From Planctomycetaceae bacterium (GTDB lineage Bacteria > Planctomycetota > Planctomycetia > Pirellulales > Pirellulaceae): a DNA stretch of 64,000 nucleotides. The notes under the pieces were generated by a model, which was given only the letters and a program-made list of their open reading frames with translations, was not told the DNA's origin and ran no database searches. Of this stretch, positions 46,201 to 61,200 are shown one piece after another (within the stretch, counting starts at the first letter, position 1; the number at the start of each line of letters is the position of its first letter). Position numbers and translations under genes: made by a program. The stretch is taken from assembly GCA_020638995.1 (NCBI GenBank), contig JACKHM010000001.1, positions 3,162,001 through 3,226,000 of the forward strand, read 5' to 3'.

Positions 46201-49200
46201 CAAATCGATGTTCAACGTGTCACCCGGTTGCGTCGGCAACACCGGTGCGTTGCCGTTGATTGTGAACTCCGTTGTCGTCTGCGGCGACAGGCTAAACGTG
46301 TCGTCGTCGTCGCCACCGTTCAGGAACGTGCCACCGTCAGGCGAGTTCGTTTCGATGATCCCGTCGATGGTGATCGTTCCGCCCGCCGCATCCGGATCCG
46401 TGCCGAATGCGTCCACGTTGATTGTGATCGTTTGCGTGGATGTACCGCTGGAATCGGGTGCTTGCAGCTTCGCGTCGTTCGTACCATCTCCCTCCAGCAC
46501 AAAGTCGTCACCCACGTCGAATTGGAGATTGCCAGCCGACGACAAGATCACGGGGTCGTTCGCTTTGGCGATCGTTAAATCATCCGTGGCCGCGGAGGTG
46601 TCGAGCACGTCGATATCGATATTGTTGACCGCCGAGATATTGCGAGTGATCGTCAGCGGACCGCCGGTGGTAATGTTCAAGAAGTCGAGTGCGAAGGTGC
46701 CGCCGATCGTGCCAAAGCCTTGATTGCTTCCGCCCTCATCCTTGATCTGGCCGTGAGCCTGCGGGTTGCTCGATCCATCCGTGTTGTCCGTGGAGGTGTC
46801 GATCGTCAAGCCTTCGTTACCAGCCGCCGAGGCGTCGATCGTGCCGTTTTCGAACAACATCACATTGCCCGCATTTATATTGTTCTGATCGCCCGTCGGA
46901 TCGGTGTCCAAGGTCACGTCGTCGCCGCTGGACAAATTGATGTCGCGAACTTCCGACAAGTTGATATCGCCGCCCAAAGTGAAGATCGAGACGGTCGCGG
47001 CTGAATCATTGATGAACGTCAGCGTGCCCGTGGCGCCCGTGCCGGTCGAATCGAACGCATCGATCGTCAGTGCCGAAAGGGCGTTGATCTCGCTGGCACC
47101 AGCAAAGTAGATATCGCCTTCATCGACCGCGTCAGCCGCGGCACTGTTGGTGTTGATCGTCAACGACCGCGTTCCGGCGCTATTGCCGCTGAAGATTGAG
47201 CTGCTGAAGTCCGCGTCGCCGCCGTGAGTGGTGAACGTCGTATTGCCAGTGAGCACCGTGCCGCCGTCAAACTGGACCGCATTCGTTCCCGCAGCCGAAT
47301 CCGACGCGTTGATGCTGGCCGCCGGAGTTCCCGCGCCATCGTTGCCGATCGTGATCGTGCCTTGGTCGGCCAAGACAACTAGCGTTCCCACCGCGTTCGC
47401 GGCACCGCTGCCGCCGATGGAACCGGGGAGCGTCACAGCGCCATCGTCATTCGTGCTGGCGGTGGCTCCGCGGACGTCGATCGACAGTTCCTTGCCCGCC
47501 CCCGTGATGTTTCCGGTCTGAGCGAACGAGACACTGCCTTGACCAGGAGATGTCGGAGTCGAATCGATGCGGACATGATCTCCCAAGACGACAGCGTTGA
47601 CGTTGCTGAAGTCGATATTCCCGGTTGTGACGTTGATGTTCGTGTCGCTGGACACTTCATCGTCGAGCGTCAGTGTGCCGCTCTTCGCGGGCGTTGCGCC
47701 GCGACTATCGACAGTGACGCTGAGCAACGCCGTGGTCGTACCGACATCGCCGAGCAAAACGCTTCCAGCATCGTCCGCGTTGCCGCCACCCGATGTATCA
47801 ATCGTCAAAGCCGCTGTGCCATTGAACACCGCCCGAGCCACATCGACTGCGCCCGAATCGCGGTTCGACGTGTCAGCAGGATTGGTATCCAATCGCAAAG
47901 ACGTCGCGGGCATCGTCACGTTGCCGATGATCTCGATCCCATTGGTCGTCGGCGTGTTACCCGTGTCGGCATCGACTTCGATCACGGGCGAGGCACCGGT
48001 AAAGCTCAACGTGCCCGCCGAAGCATTGGTCGCCGCAGTGCTCATGTCGATCGTGATGGTGTCGAGGTACTGCTGACCAACCTGCTTCTTCACTGCGGCG
48101 ATTCCAGAAATGTTGCCACCGCTGTTCGATGCACTGGTGCCATCGGAATGGCTGGTGTTAAGCGTCAGGTCAAAGCCCGTCGCATCCGCCGTGATCGTCG
48201 AGCCGCCGAAGTCAATCGCGCCCGCGGCGGTCGCCGCTGTGCTGTTGCTCAAGTTGATCGTCAGCGAGTTGGAGACAATCACATCGCCCGCACCGGCAAA
48301 CGAGAAATCGGCCGCTGTTCCCGCACCGTTGTCATCCAATTGAATGCCATTGTTCAATGTCAATGTTCCGGCCGTTCCAGTGCCGCCGCCATTATCCGAG
48401 TCGATGTCCAGTTTGCGCAGGAAGTTTTCATTGCCGCCGTCATCGGCAAAGACATTCAACGAGACGTTTCCGGCGTTGTTCGTGCCCGCCGCCGACGTGT
48501 CGATGGTTAACGTCTCGCCTGCATCCTCACCAAACACCGTCGCAGCAGACAAATCCACGGGACTCGCATCATTGGCCGCGGTGCGTGTCGTGATCGTGGG
48601 CGTGCCATCCACTTCCACTCGCCCCACGAAGGTGACTCCACCCGCAGCGCCGTTGACCGTGATGTCATGATCCAGATTGATCAGGTTGTCGTTGGCCGTG
48701 GCACCGTTCGTGCGCGCCGTAAACGATTGCAGGAATTGGCCCGTCGTATTGTTCGACACGGTTCCAAACGTCACGATGCCTCCGCTGGAGCCGCGCGCGT
48801 CCAATGTCAGCGACAAGCCAGCCACATTGGCGAAGATCACGCTCGTGCTGCTTTCGTTCAAGTTGATATCGCCACCCTCTTCATCGTCCGCGTCGTCGGT
48901 ATCGATCGATGCGTTGGCGTCGATCCTCACCGCGCCGCCATCGAACGTGAAGTGAGCGGGGTTCGTGCCGTCGTGATCGAGCGCGATCGAGTTCGACAGA
49001 ATTAGGTTACCGTCCGTGTTGTCGTTGGCGTTCACATCGACTGCGGCGACGAAGTCATTTCCGCCGGTGTTGCTGAACGCACCCAGCAAGGCATTGCCCG
49101 CCGTACCGCCGCCGGGCACGGTGGTCGTGATCGTCAGCGTATGCGGGCCACTGGTTCCCGTGCGACTGACAACCGTTGCGGACGACGTATCAAAGTTGCC

Positions 49201-52200
49201 ACCGTTAGTGAATTGAGTCGTATCGCCGGTCAATTCCACGATGCTGCCGTAGGTGATCCCGCTGGTGTGATAGGTCGCTCCGCCAGAACCCAGGATGATC
49301 GAGCCCGTATCGGCCGTGACTTGCAACGTGCCAATTTCCTCGCTGCCCACGGTTTGTCCTTGACCAATGTTGGTGGGCAACGTGACCGTTCCGTCGTTAC
49401 CCGCTTGATCGGGAACTCCACCGTTGTCCGCGACATTGATCGTCAAGCTGCGCGTCGTCGCGCCGGAAGCATCATCCACGATCGAACCCGTGGCCGCGAA
49501 CGTGACGTTGCCTTCGTTGGCCGCGGTCGGTGCCGTGTCCATCGACGTGTTGTCGTTCAATTGCACGAGCGACACATTTGTGAAGTCGATCGTTCCAGTG
49601 GAGATGTTGATCGTCGCGACGCCATCGCCATCGGAGTCGTTCAGGAACAGGGTGCCATTCGTGGTCGTTCCGCGAGTGTCCACCGACATGCCAACCAACG
49701 GTGTGGTGGTGCCCACGTCGCCGAGTTGAACGTGACCTGCGTTGACTGAATTAGGCGTCGTGCCTGACGTTCTAATCATGAGCGTTCCGGCACCGTTAAT
49801 CACTGCGTTGGAAAGGTCGATGATCCGACTATTGATCGTTTGATCTAACGGGTTCGTATCGATCGTGAGCGTACCTGCGGTGGGAACAGTTACATTTCCA
49901 ATGACTGAGATGCCAGGATTGCCAGAAGTTCCCCGCGACTCAACGACCGGGGTTGATCGTTCGAAACTTAAGGTACCTTTGTTATCGCCGCTGTCGGTAC
50001 CAGTGGTTCCCATATTGACCGATAGAGCTATCGTCGCGGTTCCTCCAGTATGGCCGAATGAGCCGACAATTACGTTGCCACCGCTCTCGCCACCGTTTCC
50101 ATCGCTCGCCACACCGGTCCAACTGGTGTTAATCGTAATGCCGACATTGATCGTCGCCGGAATGACATTGGTATCGCCGACGTCAAAGGTACCACCGGCC
50201 ACATCGTTCATGCCGCTCGACAAGTCGATCGTCACGGTTTGAAGGGCCAAGTCTTGAAGGGCCAAGTCGGAGTAGAAGTTGTTCGTATTGATTCCCTGAT
50301 CGTTCACACGGAACAAGGCGGTCTTCGTGGCATCGCCCCGTAGCGTCATCGAGCCGTTTCCGGTCACGTCGCCGGTGTTGGCAGCACTGGAACCAAACGT
50401 GTAGATATCAAACTGTCGGATCGCATTGCCATTCGCGGCATTGAAGACGCCCAACGTCACCGCGCCACCTGTGTTGCTCCCTTCGTCGGCTCGAATTGTC
50501 AGATCGACACCCGCCGCGCTGGCCGACACGCTGCCGCTGGTTACGGCGAGATTCACATTGCCGGCATTTCCATTCGCACCTTGTTCCGTATCAATCGTCC
50601 GGGACGCTGGCAAGCTCAACAAACCGTCGATCGTTACCGCGCCACCATCCACGCTGATATCGCCACCCAGCGTCACCACGCCGTCTGTATCGACAGTATC
50701 CGCGGCGTTGGCATTGACGACCAAGCTCGACAGGAATTGGCCACCGCCGGTCGAGCTCACCGCGCCGAGAGTCACCGCGCCGCCGTCTTCACCTTCGTCG
50801 TTGCCGTCGACGCCAGAGTGGCTGGTGTTGATGCTGAGCGTCAGGCCCGTGGCATCCGCGGAGATTGTCGAAGTGCCGAAGTCCACGGCTCCTGCAGCTT
50901 GATTGTCTTTGGCTGTTGTGAGATTGATCGTCAGGGGATCGCCTGTCGAATCATCGGAGACGACGATGTTACCGCCACCGGTCACTTCAAACAGTGACGT
51001 GGTCGTTGTTCCGTTGTCACTTAGCTGGATGTCACCATTGAGCTCTACGCTACCATCAGCCGCTGTCCCGTTCGTATTAACCTCAAGACGCCTGACGAAT
51101 CCGGTGCCGCCAGCGTTGTTAAAGACACCGAGTTTCGCCACACCGCCCGTGGCACCTGCATCCGTACCGTTGACGTTCAGCGTCAACTTGCCCTGCGAGG
51201 TATCGGCGTAAATAATCGCGCCGCTCAGATCGATGTCACCCGCCACGTCGGCTCCCGCCTGAGAGTCCGTATCAATCGTAACACTGACTCCCAACTCGAC
51301 ATTCCCGACGAAGATCACGCCCGCATTCGTGACGGCTCCGTCTACACTTTCGTCTGTGCTGATGTTGTTGTCCAAACTGATTTCGCCCGTGCCGTTGGTG
51401 CGAGCTGTGAAGCGACCGAGATGACTGCCTGTGGCGTTGCCGACTGTGCCAAAGATCAAATTGCCGCCATTGGTTGCGCCGCTCGTATTCAGATCTAATG
51501 CCAAATCCACGGCGCTGGCAAAGATCACACTCGACCCACTTTCGTTCAAATTGATCCCGCCGGTGTTTGTGTCGTTGTCACCACTATCCGTATCAATTGA
51601 CGCGTTGCCATCGATCCGGACATTCGCACCGTCAAACGTCAGGTTCGCCGCGTTGTTCGCTCCGTCTTCGTTCAACTGAATCGAACCGCTCAGGATCAAC
51701 AGACCATCGGTCGTCTCATTGGCGTTCAAATCGACGGCGTTGACGAAGTTGCCACCCGTGTTATTGAAATCGTTGAGCTGGATATTGCCAGCGACCCCGC
51801 CGGCTCCGCCCGTTGTGGTCACAGTCAAATCCCAGAGTCCATTCGCGTCGCTGCTGATGTTTGCGGACGACGCATTGAACACGCCGCCGAAGGTGTTCTG
51901 AGTTGTATTTCCGGTCAAGATCACCTTGCTGCCGTATTGAATCCCGCTGGTGTGATACACAGCCGTGCCACCCCCACCCAACGTGATCGATCCGGTATCC
52001 GCGGTCACTTGCAGCGTACCGATCGCATCGCCACCACCGCCACCGATCGCGTCGCCAATCAACTTGGGCAACACGACGTCGCCGTCGTTGCCGCCACCCG
52101 CCGTGCCATCATTCACCGTGATTGTCAGGTTGCGCGTCGTCGCGCCGGCCGCGTCATCAACGATCGACCCGGCACCGTTGAAGGTCACATCGCCATCGTT

Positions 52201-55200
52201 GGTGCCTGCGCCATCCGGATTGGTATCGATCGTGACGTCGTCACCCAATATGAAACTCAGCGGGTCGCTGAAATCGATGTTATTGGCCACATCGATGATC
52301 GTAGCAGTCGTGGCTCCATCGTCATCTTGGAACGTCAGTTTGCCGTCCAGCGCCCCACCGCTGCCATGCTTTGTTTTGACTGTCAGTGAATCAATTTGTG
52401 TCGTACCGGTCACATCGCCGAGCGTGACATCGCCACCGTCGTTGCCGTCGTTGGTCGACGCATCCAAGGTAAGACTGAAACCTGTCGCGCTGGCACCGAT
52501 TCGCGCACCAGAGAGATTGATATCACCAGCATCTAAACCTCCACCCTGTTCTGTATCAATCAGAGTGTTCGCCGTGATGGTTACTGTCCCATCCAAATCC
52601 ACACCCAATCCACTGGTGCGCACTCGAATGTCGCCGTTGAGCGTGATAACTCCGTCCGTGGCCGCGTCAGTATCAACCCGCAGACTGCCCAGGAATACGC
52701 CGCCGCCCGTGCTGTTCACAGGACCAATCGCGACCGCGCCTCCGGTTGAGCCAGCACCGGCATTTTGCGTGTCGACGGTGAATGTGAAGTTAGATGCATC
52801 GGCCGAAATGTTGCCGCTGCCCAAATTGACTTGGCCAGCCGCGATGCCGGCCGTGTCGCCTTGCTCCGTATCGATGGTCAACGTCACCGACACGACAATG
52901 TTGCCACCACCGACAACAGTGAAGTCGCCCGGATCGGCGCCGTTCTCATCCAGGCTGATGTTGTTGTTGAGCGTGATCTTGCCCGCCGTGCCGGAGGTGT
53001 TGTTGCTGGTGTCGATGGACAAGTCATTGACGAACTTGCCGGTCGTGTTGTTGTCGAAGAGGTTCAGTCGCACTTCACCGCCACTGCCAGCCGTCGCGCG
53101 CGTCGTGTTGATCGACAAATCCCAAGGACCGCTGGCGTTGCTGGAGACCTCGGTGGAACTGAAGTTGAACAGGCCGCCGTTGGTGGTCATCGTGGTATTG
53201 GCCGTCAGCACGAACTCGCTGCCGAACGTGATCGAACTGGCGTTGATCGAGCTGGTATCGGTCGTGCCTGGATTGACGTTGCCGCTGGTGATCGTCCCCG
53301 TGGCGGCAGTGATTTGCAGTGCGCCCAACCGCGTGCTCGTGCCGATCTGAGCGGGCAATTGGACATTGCCGTCGGTTCCCGACCCGCTGTTATCTTCGCT
53401 GACATTGATTGTCAGGTTGAATGCTCCGTCCAACGTATCGGTGGCCGGGAACAGGACGCTACCAGCGTTACCGTTGACCGTGTCTCCGGTAGCATCCGTG
53501 TCGATCGTCGTATTAGCGATCAGATCGACGTCGTCCGCGCCGCTGAAATCGACGTTGCCGCCGTTGGTCTGTAGGGTTGCTCCCAACTGCACTTTCGCGC
53601 CGTCGACATCGATGCTGCCCGTGCCGGTGTTGGTCGCATTGGTTTCAAACTTCACCAGGTCGTCCGTGTCGCCGTCCACATTCAAGTTGGCGGAGAAGTT
53701 CGAATCGACACCTTGGATCGAGATCGTATCCGTGCCGCTGCCCGCGGTGACGTCAATCGTGAGGGACATCGTCGGGTTCGTAAAGACAACGCTCTCGCTG
53801 AGCGTGGAGTCGATCAGCGTCTCGCCAGCACCCGAGCTGCCGTCTTGCGTGTGGACGAACGAACCTAGAGTTACATCTCCTGTATTGCCGCTCGCATTAG
53901 CTAGAGTCAGAGCCAAGTCTGGTGTGACGTTAAGGTTGTGGTTCGAAGTCAGAATGATGAAACCACTCACGTCAATCATTGCCGTCACCAGTTCGGTCGC
54001 ACCCGTATTGAAAGCAGCTTCAATTGCATCCAACAGTGCGTCGACATCAGTCGTGGCAGCGGTGATCGTCAAATCGTTCGTGCCGGCCGCAATCGGGGTG
54101 CCGTCCGCGTTGACGCCGGAGATTTCAATCACATCACCATCGACGTAGGCTGCACCCGCATCCAGTGCAGACAACAACGTCGCACCAACCGCCGGGTTTC
54201 CACCCGTAAGTAGCGCTGTATTGCCCGTGACAATCTCAGGCCGAGCCGTCGCATCTTGAAGCGTGATTGTTTCGGCGACTCCGATGAACTGAAAGATGCG
54301 ATGAGCGGCATCGAGGTTGTCGATAATCGGCTCCAACCCGGTGTAGGTGATCGTGGCCTCGAAGGCCGCATTGCCGTCGACGTCGAAATCGATAAAGCCG
54401 TCGCTGGCGTTCGTCATCCGATGGCGGATGGTGGTGACGTCTTGGTTCGTGTCCGAGTCGATTAGGCGGATCGAGTCGGGACCGCCAGAACCGCCGGTGA
54501 ACGTCGTCGCTGCGGGCAAGGGATAACCGTTGCTCAAGTCGACGGTCAAACTGTCCGCGCCACTCGATCCGTCGATCACCAAGGTGGTCAAGTTCGTCAA
54601 AGGTGTGTTCAGGACGAGTGTCCCGGTCGGCCCACCTGCGCGGATTTCAATGTTGCTGCCGTTCAGAGTCACGTGATAGTTATCGGCCTCTGCCGCACCC
54701 GTGAAATCGGGCGTCGCATTGTACGTGAGCACCACATCGTTGTTGTCCGTGCCGCCTTGATAGTCGATGGTAAAAGGATGTCCGCTGATGATCACCTCAC
54801 TTCCGTCCGGCAGACCGGCGAATTCGCCGTTAACCGAGGAAGTTGGGGCCACGTTGTCGATGATGACAATCGAAGCATTCGCAGCAGGCGTGTAACCGAC
54901 GGAAGCGTTCAGCGTCGCGCCTCCCAGCGTCACGACACGCGATGCACCCGTGACTTTGAGCTGGTCGTGGGAAGTTCCCGCCACGTTGCCATTGATCTCG
55001 ACGTCGAACTGATCGCCGCTGCTGAACGTGACATTACCATCGACGACCATCTGGCCGGGCGAAGCACCGGGTGCCACTTTGCCGTTCACCGTCAACGTCG
55101 CTGCCGTTACATCCGTCCCGGCGGCGATTCCCGCTGCGGTCGAGATCGCACCGGTGTCGGCGGTCAGGGTGACATTACGCAGTCCGATACCGTCGCCATT

Positions 55201-58200
55201 GTCGGCCGTGTCATTGGCCACGAGACCTGCCACGCTGATCGAATCGCCGATGATCGAGACATCGTCTTTGAACGTGTAGGCGTCAACATCAATCGCACCT
55301 GTATTCGTCGCGTCGCCAATCGTGATCGAACTGAAGCCGTCCTGTATGGCCGATAATTGTGCAGCAGGTATTTTTAGGGTGCCGGTAGGCGTTGTGCCCC
55401 CGATCCCAATGCTAGTTGATGCCGACTTCGGGCGAATAGTCAAAGTGCCGGTCGACTGTAGAGTGGCGTTGCTTAAATTCATCGTGTCACTGACGAGTTC
55501 GACGCTACCGGTCGCTGTACTCCCGCCAATCGTTGCTGCCACGAACGTGACGAGTCCATCAACTCCACCGGTCCCTGTTGCCGACACTGTGATTGTTGAA
55601 TTGCCTGTTGAAGCGATGGAACTGCTCGCAAGAGAGACTCCGTATCGGGGGTTGCCATTTGTGCCACCCGTTCCAACAACGGAGATCGCTCCACTTGCAG
55701 ATGTTACTGTCGCATAGCCAAGTACAATCCCGCTCGCTTCGTTTGAAGATGACGCCGAACCTCCCGTACCAACAATCGTGATTGAACCCGATGTCGTTTG
55801 AACCGCAGTCGTGGGGCTGGCATGAACACTCTTGACACCGATTGCGGTTGCAGAAACCGCTCCCCCTTGCCCTTGTCCACGAATGGTTACATTGCCTGCC
55901 CCAGTGCTGATCGCGGAATTCCCCAGGTCGACACCAATCGCTCCCGTGCTCGAAGTACCGATCGCTGGGGTGTTGGCTGGGTCCGTACCGCCACCGATCG
56001 TGACATTTCCGCCTGATGTGGTGATGCTCGCGCCGGAGATTTTGACGCCGCCGCCGGAGGCAGTTGCTTGGTCGCTATCGGAATTCAGCGTGACGTGCCC
56101 ACCACCGCTGGTGATGTCCTCGTTGACAATGATGTCTGTTGTCGCGACCAGAGTGATCGCGCCGCCGTCCATGCCGTCACCGCCCTCGGATGCGAGAGGT
56201 TCGGAAACGGTAATGCTGCCAATGGCTGTGATCGCGATCGCTGCATCCGTTGTGCTCACGCCCACCGTCGATCCGATTCCGCCGATGGTTAGATCGCCGG
56301 TGTTATTTACAAAGACGCCACTCGTTCCGCCAACGGCTTCGAGGTTCGTGACTTGAGTTTCCAGGAAGCCGTCCGCCGTGTCGGTTCCCGTGGCCCCAAT
56401 ACCCGTGCCCGCCGAAACGATCAGGTTCGTGACCGTCACATCGGGGTTGGTTGCGTTACTGTCGACGACGTTGGCACCAGTGATCAACGCCAGCTTGCTC
56501 GTCGACGCAGGAGCAATCGCGCCGCTAAACGTGATCGCACCGGCCGTAGAAGCGCCAACCTCCAACAAGCCCGACGTGACGAAATCGAGTTCGGCGTCGG
56601 TGAGCCCCAGCACGCCCGCCGCATCTGCAGCACCCAGCCCGATGCCGACACTGCCGTCCGTGGCCTTGGGTTTAATCGTGACCGTATTCGTTCCGGCGTT
56701 GATCGTCGTCGATCCGGAAGCTTCAATCGAGTTGGCGGTGAATGTATTTTGCGAACCAGTCGTCGTGATCGACGCATCAATCAAAACGATACCTTCGCCA
56801 ACGGTCGGGTCGGAACTGGCTGTCGAGCCAGTCATGATGACTTGGCCCACCCCGGTGGTGGTCACACTGCTGCTAGCGCGTATGCGAAGTCCATGATGCC
56901 CCGTACCCGTCGAATCGTGGGCTGTGCCATTGAGTGTGATGTCTCCGTCTTCGGACGAAAGCATACTACTGCCGGTGATGTCGATGCCGACGTTGTTGTC
57001 AGTGCCGGCGCCACCGTTTCCGCCCACTTCGATACTTGCGTTGCCCGTCGCCTTTATCTTGCCGCTTAACTCGATTTGTACTCCAAGACTGGTCGATGAG
57101 GAAGTCTCATTTGTGGACCCTGTCCCTGTCACTAAAATCGCACCCGCGTCCGACTCGATGATGGCGTTTTTCAGCCGCACACCTGCGCTGTTTAAAGACC
57201 TGTTGCGAGTTGTCCCTTCCACCTCAATCTTTGCGCCGTCGGTTGATTCCACTTTCGCACCGCTATCAATCGAGACACCATAGTTCCCTTGCCCTCCGGA
57301 CAATCCTGACACACCCGTGATGGAGATGTCACCGGTCGTCGACGTCACGAGTGTCGAATTGCCAGTGATGTACACACCATGCAAGGCATCTACGCCCTTG
57401 CCGCCTGTTCCATCCAGTGTGATCTTTGCACCGTTCGTGCTTTCGATCTTAGCAGCGGAATATACGTGGATTCCGAAATTGTTACTCGAATCGGTATCTC
57501 CATTGTCGGGTGCCACGATGTCAATTTTCCCAACAGCCGACGTCACATTCGTGCCGCTACCAAAAACCGATACACCAGCAAGTTGGTGGCTGCTTGACGC
57601 CGCTCCACTTCTCCCGAGAATCAGGATCGCACCCGCGTCTGTGGCCGTATCACTAGACGAAACAGATGCACCATTTCGCAGCTGGATTCCATCAATCGTC
57701 TTGTTGCCTCCAGACGTATCGCCGCCAGTCGCGATCAGGCTAATGCTGCCTGTTCCGGTCGTCGAGATTGTTGCTCCATCGACATCCAAGCCGACAAACG
57801 TGCCGCCCGCTGTCCCTGGCGTGTATGTTCCGGGTGTCGTACCCGTGCTGTTGGCGATAATTGTCAGTGGTCCGTTCACGGTTGTCGCGCTTGAATCCGT
57901 CGAAAACGCGATGTTTTCAGTTGCGGTAAGTGACAGTGTGCCAGTGCCGCCTGTAGCCAGATCCGAGTTCGCATTCGGTAATGAAATTCCGCCGCTCGCA
58001 CTGGCTGACAGATTCTTATCGTCCGCCATGTTGACTGGCGAGTTAAAAGTGATGCCGCCCGCCGACATCAACATTAAGTTCTGATTGCCGGTCGTCGTGG
58101 CGTTCAGCGTGATACCGCCGCTGGTCGTCGTAACGTTCGCATCCGCAGTGCTGATCGTCAGTGCGTCTGACGAATCGCTACCAATGCTGACCGCGCCGCC

Positions 58201-61200
58201 TGAAGTGAACGTCATTCCATCCAGCGCGACGCTTTCGTTGAACGTCGCACCGCCGCTGCCGACCGTGACATTTTCCTTGAACGTGGTCAGCCCAGCAGTT
58301 CCGTTCTGCGTGATGCCGCTCGGTGCCGCGCTGCCGCCGATGATGCCCGCGAAAGTGATTGCACCCGCGCCCGACAACGTCAGCGCGTTCGCACCATTCA
58401 CCGTGCCATTCACCGTTAGCGTCTTGCCGCTGGTGTTGGAATCAAGCGTGCCGCCGCCCGTGCCGAGACTGATGCTACGGTTCGCGGCGAGCATTACATC
58501 ATTCGTCGTGGATTGCAGCGTGCCGCCCGCCAGCGTGATGTTTGTCGTCGCAGCCCCTGGCACCGCTCCCAGATTCCCATCGCTGCTGACCGACAACACA
58601 CCACCGTTAATAGTCGTACCGCCCGTGTAGGTGTTGGCGCCGCTTAGTGTCAGCTTGCCTGCGCCGGATTTGGTGAGGGCGAGATTCTTTTCATTTGCCG
58701 TTGAGCCACCGATCGCGCCGCTGAACGTCGTGTCGCTGGCTTGATTCACCGTGAGTGTGGCACTGGTGGCGCTGTCGTTCACGACCGAACCAGCACCGCT
58801 CAATCCGCCGACGGTTTCGCTGAAGCCAACCAGCTTGAAGGTGGCACCTGAAGCGATACTGAGCGTCGTCGAATCATCGATCTTGTCCGCGCCGCTCAAT
58901 GCGAACGATCCACTGGACAAAGTGATGGTTCCACTTCCGGCCACCATGCTGGTGACAGTCAACGAATCGGCTTCGCTAAGGAATTGATTGCCATTGCCTG
59001 AGGTGCTGGTGGTTAGTGACGTGGCAGACAGACGAAGGTTGTTTGTTCCATCGCCGATCCCACCCGACCCCGCAGTGAGCGAAACAGCGCCACCAGAAAT
59101 GTCGGTCCCCGTATTGTCGTTCGTCGTGATGGCACCAGTCCCGGAAGTTGTAAGCGATACATTTCCACCGTTCGCGTTCAGCGAGAACGTCGACAACGCG
59201 ATGTTGTTGCCGCTGGCTGTCGTCAAGTCGACATTGGTGGCTGCCGCCCGCGTGATGTTGCCGGAGAACGTAATTGCGCCGCTATTGCTGTCGCCAATCT
59301 GTAGCGTTCCGGCGGTGATCCGATCGAGTTCGGTGTCGGTCAGGTCTAGTCCACCGGTCGCAGTTCCGAGATTGATCGCACGACTGGCTGTTTGAGGCTT
59401 GAGTGTGACGGTAGCGGCTGAAGTCAGTTGGCCTGCACCATTGATGTAAACATTGTCTGCCGTGATGTCGATCGTGCCGGTATCAGCGGTTGTGACATCG
59501 GCGTTGGCGCCGATGTTGACCGTCTCAGCCGCGAGTGAAAGCGACTTGCCGCTAGCGAAAGTGATCGCGCCGTTCGACGTGATCGAGTCAGTGGTGCCGC
59601 CCTTGCCATCAATGGCAATACTGGCCGCAAAGCTCGAGCCCACCGTATTGAGATTAATGATGTCATTGTCAGCATTGTCACCATTGATCGTCAGCGTGCC
59701 AGTGATCGTTTTGAATTCGACACTTTCCAAGCTGTTGGAGAAAGAAACGAGCGTATTGGTTCCACTCGAAGCTGCAACTGTCGTCGTGACAGTGCCCGCC
59801 ACCATGCTCATCGGATCGACGTTGACGGTGTAATCGACAACCGTTGAACCGGTCATGTCGACAGGTTCCAATCCCGTAAAGTTGATGATGGCTGAGCTAT
59901 CAAGGGTCAGCTTTCCATCAGTGGCATCGGTTGCGTCGTACACGACGGTGCCAAAGCTGCCGCCAGTTATCACCAACTTGTCACCGTTGCTTCCTTCCGC
60001 TCCTCCGTTGAAGGTCAACCCGCCAGAGGGAATCGGATTTGTACTGCCTGAGAAATCCAGCGTCAGCGTGTCGTCGCCGGAAGTTCCGTTGATGATTAGA
60101 GGGGCGGTGGATGTTGTAGTAACAACAACGCTGTTGCCGCTATCACGAAGCTCGATCGTACCACCATTGTTGACGATGCTGTAATTTCCGCTGGATGCAA
60201 CGCTGAAACTCTGCGTCCCAGCGTTGTCGTTGTCCGTGATGGTTACGTTTTGAGTTTTAGTCGCACCGAGCGTGATACCACTGGATGGACTCGATATAGT
60301 CAGCGTGGCGGTCTCTTCGCCTTCGTTTAGCAGGTCGTCTTCAATCGTGAAAGTCACGCTGCCTTGAGTCGCACCGTTCGGGATGGTGATCGTTGTGTTC
60401 GATAACGCGTAGTCACTCGCTGTGACATTCGTTCCACTCACGGCCAAGTTCACGGTCTGACTCCCCGTGACATTGCCGCTTGCCGTCGCCGTGACCGTAA
60501 CGACGGTCCGCGCTGCCTCCGTACCAGAGCTGACATCGACGGAGAGATTCACCTGTTCGGCAGCATCAGTTACGCTGATCGTCGAAGTGTCGACCGCACT
60601 TTCGGAGTCGTCATCGGTCAGCGTAAACGTAACCGTCCGATCCGACGTTCCCGGTGTGTCAGAAGTCGTCCGATAACTGATTGCACGAACGACACTCTGC
60701 ACAAGTACATTTGTCGCGTTGCTGTTGAAAGTGATCGTCAGCTTTGTGCCATCGGAAACAGTTCCCTCCGATGCGCTGAGCGTTCCAATCACCGTTGTGC
60801 CGTCGCGGAGATCCGTCCCGCTCGTGTTGATCGTGCCCACAATGTTGTCTGGGATTGACATCTCATCCCCAGCTTCGTTGTTTGCCGTGATCTGAACTTC
60901 CAGCTTGCCACCGTTCCAATCCGCGTCGCCGTCCGCATCGTTAGCCGTTGCTGACGATGCGATAGCAACCGGATTTCCACTGTTTTGCCCTTCGGTGTAG
61001 TTGAGGTTTGCGACAGAAATCGTCGGAGCTACATTTGTGACACCGAACTCAAATGCGCCAATATCGACAGCCGATCCCACTATCCGTGGAAATCCTGTAC
61101 CACGTTGGTCACTTTCATAAGGCTCGTATTCAACGACATAGCGATTGTTCGCGCTGGAATCGCTCCAAGTCCCCGTCGAAGCAGAAATGATGCCAAAGTC

